64,000 nt of DNA from positions 1-64,000 of the forward strand of contig JACRCZ010000141.1 in assembly GCA_016218765.1 (NCBI GenBank), written 5' to 3'. Positions 9,550 to 16,954 of the stretch are shown in pieces. The notes under the pieces were generated by a model, which did not search any database, was not told the origin of the DNA, and saw only the letters and a program-made list of their open reading frames with translations. Within the stretch, counting starts at the first letter, position 1. Each line of letters starts with the position of its first letter. A program made the position numbers and the translations under genes. This DNA comes from Deltaproteobacteria bacterium. GTDB taxonomy: Bacteria > Myxococcota_A > Polyangia > DRWM01 > JAAZOP01.

Positions 9550-9768
9550 GTGCCGTGGACGGCGGATCTGGTCGCGCACGCAGCATGGCGCTGGGGCGTG
9601 CCGCTCGCCGGGGCCCTGCTCCTGGCCGGCAGCCTCCTCCTTCGCCCGCACCGCACGCTGTTGTTCGCGGGTCTTGCCGCGGTTCTGCTCCTGCTGCTGA
9701 TTCTGACCTACACCTGGGCCATGGCGCCGCTCACGGCGGTCTCCGACGCGGTCCGCTCCGAGCCCTGA
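9550..9768 (+). CDS. Small two-helix membrane protein
   Basis: A 72-residue ORF starting with GTG, 13 bp after yjbQ. It contains two hydrophobic helices (about residues 16-31 and 37-58) separated by an Arg/His turn, so it would be an inner-membrane protein. I do not recognise a family. Position and composition support a real gene; the start codon and function remain uncertain. Confidence 0.55.
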   Translation: MPWTADLVAHAAWRWGVPLAGALLLAGSLLLRPHRTLLFAGLAAVLLLLLILTYTWAMAPLTAVSDAVRSEP

Positions 9769-9811
9769 CGGTCCGGCGAGCGCCCCGAGCGGACGGCGCC
9801 TGGGGTGTGCC

Positions 9812-9836
9812 ACCGGCGGCGAAATTCACCGCCGGT
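9812..9836. terminator. Hairpin at a convergent gene end
   Basis: ACCGGCGG and CCGCCGGT form an 8-bp stem around a 9-nt loop. It overlaps the last codons of the minus-strand ATPase gene and follows the plus-strand small membrane gene. No T-run. It may serve as terminator for both sides. Confidence 0.4.
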
Positions 9837-11367
9837 CGAACCACAGCAGCAGGTTGACGATGGCGGAGGCCGCGGGCAGCCGGACCTCTCGCCCGCGGGA
9901 GGCTCGCGCCGGATCGAGGAGGAGGACCTCCTCGCCGGGGGGCGGGGCGACGGCGGCGACGACCCAACGCCAATGAAGCCGTTCGGCCTCGCCGACCATG
10001 CGGTTCCATTCGGTCCGCGAGAAGCGCAGCGGCAATGCAGACCGCTTGACCTGCACGCCCAGGGACGCACCGCCGCGAAGGGCGAGCAGGTCGAATGCGC
10101 CGCGGGAGGCGCGGGACTGGTACACGAGGTCGAAGCCGGTGGCGGCGAGCCGCCGGGCGACGAGCCGCTCGGCCTCGTCGCCGACGACCGACATGGGCAC
10201 CACTGCCCCGCCCGGGGCGCGCCAGCGCAGCCACAGACCGAATACCGGATCGGCCAGAGCGTAGGCCTTGTCGGCGGTCGTCGTCACGGCGTCGCCCAGA
10301 CGCTCGAGGTAACGGACGACGGCACCGGTGGGGGCGCCGATCGCACGGGCGAGGTCGGCCAGGCGGCGCGGGCCGTCGGCGAGGGCGGCCAGCGTTGCGG
10401 CGAGACCGGTGGAGCGGCCGACGATCGCCTGGAAGCGGCCCTCGAAGTACAGGGCGAGCCGCCCGGTGCGAGAGAAAAGCAGTGATTGCAGGGCCTCCTT
10501 GAGCGAGCCGTCGTCGTACGGGGGCTCGCACGCCGTGAGGGCCTCGCCGAGAAGCTGGAGGTGGAAGGGGTGGCCGCCGAGGGCGGCGACGGCGCGCCGG
10601 GCGAGCGGTTCGGGCACGGGGCGCTCGCGAGGCGCCGCTTCGACCAGGAAACGGACGGCGTCGTCGTCCGGGAAGGGCCCCAGCTCGAGCACCCCGAAGT
10701 GCTGGAAGAACGGCGACCGCTCGTCGGTGACCAGACGCGTGAGCATGGTGCGAGCGGACCCGGAGATGACGTAGGCGACGCGGCGGTGCCGCTGCCAGAT
10801 GCTGCGCAGGCGGGGCAGCGGGTCGTCCAGGCCGTGCAGCGCGGCGACCTCCTGGAACTCGTCCCAGGCGACGAGCACGCGGCGATCGAGCGCGCGCGCG
10901 AGGCTCTCGGGCAGCTCCAGCGCGTCGCGGAACAGCGCGGCGTCGGCCGGCCGTTCGGGCAACTCGAGGAGCAACGCGCGCAGGGCGCCGGGAAGCCGGG
11001 CCAGCGACGGGGCGCCGACGAGGAGCGAGCGGTAGTCGGCGGGCCGGCGGGCGAGGGACTCGAGTCCCAGGCCCAGTTCGGGCGCAAGGAAGCGGTCCAC
11101 GGTGCGCAGGGCCAGCGTGCGGAAGATCTCGAGCGACGGCGGGCCGCCCTCGAAGGTGTCCAGGACGACGAAGATGAGGGACGGGTCGCGGGCTCGGCGA
11201 GCCAGCTCCAGCAGCAGGCTGGTCTTGCCGACCTTGCGCGGGCCGAGGATGGCGAGCCACGACGGCCTGCCGTCGCGCAGCGTCGCCAGCAGCCGCGCAA
11301 GCCGTTCCAGCTCGGCGCGACGGTCGTGGAAGTCGTCGTCGGTGACCGGGACGCTGCTGCGGTACAT
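9826..11367 (-). CDS. AAA ATPase (ATPase_2/STAND type) with C-terminal nuclease-like domain
   Basis: A 513-residue protein. The N-terminal half is an AAA+ ATPase of the archaeal ATPase_2 type: Walker A ILGPRKVGKTSLL (about 41-53), Walker B VLVAWDEFQEV (about 164-174) and sensor-like YVISGSARTML. A winged-helix-like region follows (DGPRRLADLARAIGAPTGAVVRYLERLG). The last 120 residues contain SRGAFDLLALRGGASLGVQVKRS, whose Asp and Q-x-Lys spacing resembles the Hjc-type PD-(D/E)XK nuclease fold (DUF234-like tail). The role of such proteins is poorly defined; DNA processing or element maintenance is often suggested. It is a stand-alone gene with a striking palindrome just upstream of its start. 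Nuclease activity is inferred, not shown. Confidence 0.8.
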   Translation of the reverse strand: MYRSSVPVTDDDFHDRRAELERLARLLATLRDGRPSWLAILGPRKVGKTSLLLELARRARDPSLIFVVLDTFEGGPPSLEIFRTLALRTVDRFLAPELGLGLESLARRPADYRSLLVGAPSLARLPGALRALLLELPERPADAALFRDALELPESLARALDRRVLVAWDEFQEVAALHGLDDPLPRLRSIWQRHRRVAYVISGSARTMLTRLVTDERSPFFQHFGVLELGPFPDDDAVRFLVEAAPRERPVPEPLARRAVAALGGHPFHLQLLGEALTACEPPYDDGSLKEALQSLLFSRTGRLALYFEGRFQAIVGRSTGLAATLAALADGPRRLADLARAIGAPTGAVVRYLERLGDAVTTTADKAYALADPVFGLWLRWRAPGGAVVPMSVVGDEAERLVARRLAATGFDLVYQSRASRGAFDLLALRGGASLGVQVKRSALPLRFSRTEWNRMVGEAERLHWRWVVAAVAPPPGEEVLLLDPARASRGREVRLPAASAIVNLLLWFDRR

Positions 11368-11395
11368 GGAGACACCCTAGCACCCACCACCTCAA

Positions 11396-11440
11396 GTAGC
11401 AAGTCTGCTACGTAGCAAGTCTGCTACGTAGCAGACTTGC
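11396..11440. promoter_or_regulatory. Tandem 16-nt units ending in a 26-nt perfect palindrome
   Basis: GTAGCAAGTCTGCTAC occurs twice in tandem (11396-11411, 11412-11427). The second copy runs into GTAGCAGACTTGC, making 11415-11440 a perfect 26-nt palindrome. It lies 29-73 bp upstream of the ATPase start and just past the VWA gene stop (both genes read leftward). It could be an autoregulatory operator, a recombination site, or another intergenic repeat; there is no T-run for a classic terminator. Confidence 0.65.
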
Positions 11441-11466
11441 CAGCAGTCACCTGGACCGCCGTGCGG

Positions 11467-12489
11467 CTACATGTACGGGGTGCAGTACTCCTCGAGGATG
11501 ACGTCGTTGATCGCTTCGCTCGTCGCGATCGAGCCGTCGCGCACGCCCATGATGTCGAAGACGCGAGCGCCGGTCGCGACGGGCAGGGCGTCGGTGCCGC
11601 CCCACGAGGTGTAGAAGCCCGGCTGGGCGTCGTGTACCGGCGGGATGGCGCAGTTGCTCGAGTCGTGCGCGGCGAAGGTCGCGACGCGGATCTCGGCGTC
11701 GCGCAGATGGGTGACCAGGTCGGCGTAGCGATGGTGGACCGGCAGGTCGTAGGAGCCCAGCGTGTCCGGGCTCTCGACGAACGTGTCGTCCGTGGCAAAG
11801 ACGATGACGCGGGTCGCCTCGGGCCGCCACGCGTAGCCGTCCACGGCGTCCCACAGCGCATCGATCGTGTTCTCCGGGCAGTCGTCGTTGAAGCCGCCCC
11901 CGCCGCCGGGCTCGTCGTTGGTGCTGCAGAAGCTCCGCCAGTTCGCGAACGCCCGCTGCAGCGCCCCCACGTCGGCGTACGGCGCGCCGCTGTTGGTCAC
12001 CCGGACGTCGTCGACGAATACGACGAGGCCGAACTGCGCGTAGGGCGTGAGCGACGCGGCGTAGGTCCAGACGTCGGCGATCCCCGAATGCAGGGCGTCC
12101 AGGATCGGCGTCATGCTCGTGGAGACGTCCAGGACGAAGACCACGTCCAGGTAGCACGCGGCGACGTCGATCTCCTCGCCGCCGTCGTCGGGCTCGCCGT
12201 CGCCAGGCGCGTCATCCGTCCCGGTGTCGGTCGATACGTCGTCGTCGACAACGTCCGGCGGCGTCGCTTCGTCGTCGGTCTCCGCAAGGGTCTCCTCGAT
12301 GGACTCGCCGGCGGCATCCTCGTCGAGCGCGTCAACAGGCGGTAGATCGAGCTCGTCGGCTCCGCCGTCCGAGTCGGACCGTTCGCCCGCGACGTCCCGC
12401 GGTCCGCCGGAGTCGTCGTCCGGCGCGCAGGCGATCCCGGAAAACGCGACGCAAACCGCACACACGGCCATCCCGATGAGCATGCGCAT
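11467..12489 (-). CDS. VWA-domain lipoprotein
   Basis: A 340-residue lipoprotein: signal peptide with lipobox SGIAC, then an acidic Asp/Glu/Gly linker (about 25-105), then a von Willebrand A domain beginning DVVFVLDVSTSM, whose DxSxS is the metal-ion-dependent adhesion site. VIVFATDDTFV and a late TFAAHD fit the other VWA strands. Several Cys pairs suggest a disulphide-stabilised extracellular protein. A GGGGAGGG ribosome-binding site precedes the ATG at 12489. Probable role: surface adhesion or binding. Ligand unknown. Divergent from the lipoprotein gene at 12684. Confidence 0.88.
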   Translation of the reverse strand: MRMLIGMAVCAVCVAFSGIACAPDDDSGGPRDVAGERSDSDGGADELDLPPVDALDEDAAGESIEETLAETDDEATPPDVVDDDVSTDTGTDDAPGDGEPDDGGEEIDVAACYLDVVFVLDVSTSMTPILDALHSGIADVWTYAASLTPYAQFGLVVFVDDVRVTNSGAPYADVGALQRAFANWRSFCSTNDEPGGGGGFNDDCPENTIDALWDAVDGYAWRPEATRVIVFATDDTFVESPDTLGSYDLPVHHRYADLVTHLRDAEIRVATFAAHDSSNCAIPPVHDAQPGFYTSWGGTDALPVATGARVFDIMGVRDGSIATSEAINDVILEEYCTPYM

Positions 12490-12574
12490 GGCGACCCTCC
12501 CCGCGCGACCGGCGCGTCTGCCGATCCTGCGGATGGAGTGTAGGCGCGTTGGGGGCGGGTCGCAAACAGGGGGA

Positions 12575-12627
12575 TTTCACGCAAAGGGCGCAAAGGGGAC
12601 GACAACGCAAAGGGCGCAAAGGGGGCG
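12575..12627. repeat. Family B repeat (CGCAAAGG units)
   Basis: ACGCAAAGGGCGCAAAGG occurs twice, separated by GGACGACA, in the divergent spacer between two lipoprotein genes. It belongs to the CGCAGAG/CGCAAAGG family also seen at 16981, 21700 and 54781. Confidence 0.75.
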
Positions 12628-12683
12628 GGCAGGGTCAGGGCGGGGCGTTGACGGTCCTGCGGCGGGGTGACAGGGTCGACAAC

Positions 12684-13946
12684 ATGAGAAGCGATGTGAA
12701 GCGCACGGGTGCGCTCGTCTCCCTGATCGCCCTCCTCGCGTGCGGTCCCAGCCCTGGTCCGGCAGGCCCCGGCGTCCCGCCGCCGGACGGTACGACGCCG
12801 GGGGCGGGAGGTGGAGCGGCTCCGGCCGGCGTCGAGATTCCGTTGCCCGCACCGACCGGCGGGCCGCGCGACGCGGCGGCCTTCGAGATCTTCGCGGGGC
12901 CGTGCGCGTGGACGCCGGGCCACGTCGAGGGCGTGCCGCGGTCGACGGCCTGGCGGGTCGAAGCTCCCGGCGCGGGCAGCGCGATCGAGTCGCTGGCCTA
13001 CGGGACGCCGCCGCCGGGCTGGACGACGACCTCGGGACCGAAGGCACTCGAGGAAGGGTGCTGGTGCATTCTCGCGGAGCCATGTTGCGACGCGCAGCAC
13101 GAGTTCGAGGTGCGCGGAGGCGCCGTCGGCCCTACCTGCGAGTCGTGGGGCAGCCTCGACCTGCCGCTTCCCGCCGGCGATCTCGACGCGTACCTCTTCA
13201 CGCCCGGGGAGCGCGAGGAACACGTCTGGCGCGTGGCGCTCGGCGGCGCCATCCGGGTCCTGGAGGGAGGATTCGGCGAGGACCGGACGAATCCGATCGA
13301 CGAGATGGAGGTGCGCTGGATCGTTTCGGACGACGCGCCCGTCGCCCTGCAAGCCGCCGACGACTCCGAAACGACGCCGGACACGATCCGGCCCGGCCGG
13401 GTGGTGCTAATACGGCGCGGGCGCGAGCAGGAGCTGTACGCCCGATGGATTGCCTCGCGCGACGGGACGATGACGGCCGCGATGCTCGTCCCCCGCGAAG
13501 GCTCCCCGCGTGTGACAGTCCTGACGCTCGACGCGATGCTGACGTGCAGCGGCATCGAGGGAGTTCTGGCCCACGCGGTCGGTCGGATCGACGACGACGG
13601 GCTTCCGGATCTCATGTTCCTGTACGACCCGTGCGAGTGCTCGGACGACTGTCCGGGCGGGAAGGGCATCGTCGCCGAGGTCTATCTGACGCGGGGATTT
13701 GACGGGCTGCACAGCCTGTCGCTGGGGCCGCGGGACGAGCTGGGCGCGCTGGCCGCCCGCGCGTTTTCGACGGAAGGCGCCTGGGATGCGCTGATCGACT
13801 CGACCAACTGGTCGATCGCGATCACGGACGGCCGCGCCGAGATCCGCTTCCGCGGCCCCACCGGGATCGGCCAGATGTGGAAGCTGTCGCTCGGGCCCCA
13901 GGACCTCGACCTGTCGAGCACCCCCCTCACCGAGTCCGGAAACTGA
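12684..13946 (+). CDS. Lipoprotein of unknown function
   Basis: The start is MRSDVKRTGALV, giving a lipoprotein signal peptide with lipobox LLAC; the tracked ORF begins further upstream in repeat DNA. The 420-residue product has a Pro/Gly/Ala linker after the lipidated Cys, then a folded region with scattered cysteines (CWCILAEPCC, CECSDDC). Near residue 300 the sequence GRIDDDGLPDLMFLYDPC resembles an FG-GAP/VCBS-type Ca-binding loop, which is weak evidence. I do not recognise the family. It is probably a cell-surface or periplasmic protein. The gene converges on the VIT/VWA gene across a strong hairpin. Confidence 0.8.
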   Translation: MRSDVKRTGALVSLIALLACGPSPGPAGPGVPPPDGTTPGAGGGAAPAGVEIPLPAPTGGPRDAAAFEIFAGPCAWTPGHVEGVPRSTAWRVEAPGAGSAIESLAYGTPPPGWTTTSGPKALEEGCWCILAEPCCDAQHEFEVRGGAVGPTCESWGSLDLPLPAGDLDAYLFTPGEREEHVWRVALGGAIRVLEGGFGEDRTNPIDEMEVRWIVSDDAPVALQAADDSETTPDTIRPGRVVLIRRGREQELYARWIASRDGTMTAAMLVPREGSPRVTVLTLDAMLTCSGIEGVLAHAVGRIDDDGLPDLMFLYDPCECSDDCPGGKGIVAEVYLTRGFDGLHSLSLGPRDELGALAARAFSTEGAWDALIDSTNWSIAITDGRAEIRFRGPTGIGQMWKLSLGPQDLDLSSTPLTESGN

Positions 13947-13996
13947 ACCGCCGTACCTCCCCCTCTCTCCAGTCGGCCTCTCCCTCTCTCCTTGCC

Positions 13997-14031
13997 GGAG
14001 CGGGGTGCGGGGCGGCAGCCCCGCCCGCTCC
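13997..14031. terminator. Bidirectional hairpin between convergent genes
   Basis: GGAGCGG, a 3-nt bulge and GCGGGGC pair with GCCCCGC and CCGCTCC around a GGCA loop, giving a 14-bp stem. It sits 50 bp after the plus-strand lipoprotein gene and just past the stop of the minus-strand VIT/VWA gene. No T-run; termination inferred from position and stability. Confidence 0.65.
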
Positions 14032-14032
14032 C

Positions 14033-16885
14033 CTACTCCATCGGCAGCTCGATCTCTCCCCCGGGCTCGAAGCCGATGCGCACGGCGGCGCCACTCGCCT
14101 GGAGCAGCAGGCCTTCCAGGTGCCGCAGGTCATTGACGAGAGTGCCGTTGACCGTGCGCAGCGTGGAGCCGGCCGCGATCCCGGCCTGGGCCGCGGGGCC
14201 GCCGACGTACACGGCGCCCACACGGACGGCGCCGCTCCGGCCCGTCTGCAACGTCAGGCCCCACAGCGGCACGTCGACCGGGAGGCCGATCGGAGCCTCG
14301 CCGAACACGCCCTCGTAGCTCACGCCCTCGGGCAGCTCGACGGGCTGGAGGACGCGCAGCGGACTGCCGTCGCCGACCACGCGGGACTCGTCCACGGCGA
14401 CGAACGCCGTGTACTGGCTGACGAGGCGGAAATCGAGGGCCAGCTCGGTGATCTGCCGCTTGAGCTCGGCCTTCGCGCTCTCGTCGGCCGTGATCTCCTC
14501 GTCGGACAGCTCGTCGATGCGCCAGCGCGCCCAGATCGGCGCCAGCGCTTCGTTCGCCGGCTCCACTTCCGGCAGGTCCACGTCCACCGGCACGCGCAGC
14601 CGCCGGTCGCCGACCCGCGCCTCGATGTAGGCGGTGCCGCGCGCGGGAGCCGTGTAGCGCGCCAGGACGTTGATCGTCTGCCCGGCGAACAGGTCCGGGA
14701 GCTTCGACGGATACACGTCGGTCACCGGCAGCCCGTTCCAATCGATGCGCACGTCGACCAGCACCGGCGAGTCGATCATGTCGAACAGCGTCTCCACCGC
14801 GCGCCCCGCGTGCTGCTCGTCCCTCGGCAGGACCTCGTGCGACGCGCCGCCGCCGAACTCGGCGACGCCGTCCAGGAGGTAGCGGTTGACGCCGGAGCCG
14901 ATGCCGAAGACGAAGAACCGCGCCTCGCCGCGCTCCTCCTTCACCATCCGCAGGATCTCGTCCTCGTTGCCGACGTAGCCGTCGGTCAGGAAGACGAACA
15001 TCTGGAGGTACTTCGGATCGTGCTCGGCCTGCAGCGCGCGCCGGATCCCCTCCAGCATCTCCGTGCCGCCCCCGCCGCACAACGAGCCGACGAAGTCCTG
15101 CGCCTCCTCCACGTTGCCCGCGGTGCGCGGCTGCGCCTCGTCCCAGAGCTGGCCGTTGCCGTCCGCGAAGTAGAAGACGTTGAACAGGTCGTCGGGACGC
15201 AGCCGCTCGATCGCGCGGTGCACGACCTCCTTGGAGATGCCGATCGGCAGCCCCGATTGGCTGCCCGAGACGTCGATCAGGAACGTGATCTCGCGCGGCG
15301 TCACCTGCGCGTCGGTCGGCACGGCCGGTGGCTGCATCATGAGAGTCAGGAATCCGCCCTGGTCGCCGCGGGTCGCCAGGACGCCGAACTGCGTCTCCTC
15401 CCCCGCCACGCTCCAACGCAGGACGAAATCGCGGTTGGGGATGGCGTCGGCATCCGAGAGCTTCACCACGCCCTGGTTGTCGGAGACGACCTCGACATCG
15501 ACGCAGTGCGCCACCGAGGTCAGCTCGCGGATGGGAACGCCGGCGTCGAGCTTCACGGTGAGGCCGATGTCATGCCCGCTGCGCTGCCCGGGGGCCAAGA
15601 CGGGCGGCGTGATGCGGTCGGCGTCGGGGACGCGGTCGGTGGGCCCCGACCAGCCGCCGCCGCCCGTGGCGGCGGCGGGAGCGGTGGAGGGGGAACCCGT
15701 GTCGCCTGCGGATGCGTCGGCCGGTTGGCCCGGGATGTAGCGGGGGCCGACGACCATGGGGAAGACCCACTCGTAGCGCCCGCGCTCGTAGCTGAGCCGC
15801 TCGAAGAAGGTGATCTTGATGTTCACCTGCCCGCCGGGCTCGATGTTGGCGACGCTCTGGGTGAAGATGTTGGGCCGCTCCTGGGTGAGGAGGCTGGCCG
15901 TCTGGCCCCGCGCCCGCGCCTCGGCGTAGATCCGCTCGGCCTCCTCGCGCGGCCGGATGAGGCCGACGATCTTGCGGCTGCCGATCTCCATGACGAAGTC
16001 GTTGACCGCCGCCAGGGAGGGGAGGGGAAAGACGTAGACCGCCTCGATGACCTCGGGAAAGGGGTTCTCGTACTGCTGCTCGACGACGGTGCGCGCGATG
16101 TAGCCGCTGATCTCGGCCGAGACCTCGGTGTGCTTGAGCGGGAACTCGCCCGCGTCCTCGCCCTGCGGGCTCTTCGCGCGGAGCGACCCGGGCTCCACTC
16201 CGCGGCCGACGTTCTCCGGCGGCTCGTCGAACGCGCCCTCGGGAGGGCCTGCCGGCACGATGACCATCAGCTCTTCGGCCGGGCACGCCGGCGGCTCCCA
16301 CTCGCTCTCGCCGTAGCTCATCTGGGCCGCCACGTAACTCGTCGAGCCGAGCGCCGGGGCCCCGACGGCATAGCCGTAACCCGGAGGCGGCGGTGGCGCT
16401 GGCGGCGGCGGGCCGTTGAGGCCGTAGACGAGGCCGCCGACCGTGCCGGCCGGGTTCGGCAAGTTGACCGCCGCCCCTGGCGAGTCGTACCCCGGAACAG
16501 CATCGACTTCATCGAGGATGCCGTCCGCGTCGTTGTCGGAGTAGTAGCCGCCGAACACGCCGCCGTAGCCTTCCTCGCCCGACACGCCGGGGGTCCCGTT
16601 CTCCCAGTGGGCGGCCTCGGCGGGTTCGGCCTGCTCGGGCGCAGGGGGCAGCGGCGCCGCCGACTCGCGGCACGAAGGGGCGGCTTCGGCCGCGCCCACG
16701 GTCGAGCACATCCCGGACGGGCAGGTGGAGTACTTCGCCCCGGGCTCGGCCCAGGCGACGCCCGCGGGGAGTGCGCGCCACCCGGCTGTGCCCCCAGGCC
16801 CGGTCGTAACCGCGCCCCCGCGGCGGCAGTCGAGCGCCAGGAGCGCGAGCAGCGGGACGAGGAGAATCGACGTGGTGCGCGGCAT
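14033..16885 (-). CDS. VIT/VWA lipoprotein with C-terminal PDZ domain
   Basis: The start is MPRTTSILL, preceded by AAGGAGGT; the tracked ORF is 15 residues longer. The 950-residue protein has a signal peptide with a Cys after LLALD (an Asp at -1 is unusual for a lipobox), a Pro/Gly/Tyr-rich low-complexity stretch, a VIT domain (about 270-400; SGYIARTVVEQQYENPFPEV, PREEAERIYAEARARGQTA), a VWA domain (about 520-690; TFLIDVSGSQSG as MIDAS), a variable C-terminal region, and a PDZ domain in the last 80 residues (VGGPAAQAGIAAGSTLRTVNG). VIT-VWA proteins resemble inter-alpha-trypsin inhibitor heavy chains and are often surface or marine-type exported proteins. The PDZ addition suggests binding of a C-terminal peptide partner. 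Confidence 0.9.
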   Translation of the reverse strand: MPRTTSILLVPLLALLALDCRRGGAVTTGPGGTAGWRALPAGVAWAEPGAKYSTCPSGMCSTVGAAEAAPSCRESAAPLPPAPEQAEPAEAAHWENGTPGVSGEEGYGGVFGGYYSDNDADGILDEVDAVPGYDSPGAAVNLPNPAGTVGGLVYGLNGPPPPAPPPPPGYGYAVGAPALGSTSYVAAQMSYGESEWEPPACPAEELMVIVPAGPPEGAFDEPPENVGRGVEPGSLRAKSPQGEDAGEFPLKHTEVSAEISGYIARTVVEQQYENPFPEVIEAVYVFPLPSLAAVNDFVMEIGSRKIVGLIRPREEAERIYAEARARGQTASLLTQERPNIFTQSVANIEPGGQVNIKITFFERLSYERGRYEWVFPMVVGPRYIPGQPADASAGDTGSPSTAPAAATGGGGWSGPTDRVPDADRITPPVLAPGQRSGHDIGLTVKLDAGVPIRELTSVAHCVDVEVVSDNQGVVKLSDADAIPNRDFVLRWSVAGEETQFGVLATRGDQGGFLTLMMQPPAVPTDAQVTPREITFLIDVSGSQSGLPIGISKEVVHRAIERLRPDDLFNVFYFADGNGQLWDEAQPRTAGNVEEAQDFVGSLCGGGGTEMLEGIRRALQAEHDPKYLQMFVFLTDGYVGNEDEILRMVKEERGEARFFVFGIGSGVNRYLLDGVAEFGGGASHEVLPRDEQHAGRAVETLFDMIDSPVLVDVRIDWNGLPVTDVYPSKLPDLFAGQTINVLARYTAPARGTAYIEARVGDRRLRVPVDVDLPEVEPANEALAPIWARWRIDELSDEEITADESAKAELKRQITELALDFRLVSQYTAFVAVDESRVVGDGSPLRVLQPVELPEGVSYEGVFGEAPIGLPVDVPLWGLTLQTGRSGAVRVGAVYVGGPAAQAGIAAGSTLRTVNGTLVNDLRHLEGLLLQASGAAVRIGFEPGGEIELPME

Positions 16886-16954
16886 CTGGACCTCCTTCCG
16901 GCGGGTCACCGTACGTCCCAGGAGCAGCATCGATCCGGTTGCAAGGATAGCAGA

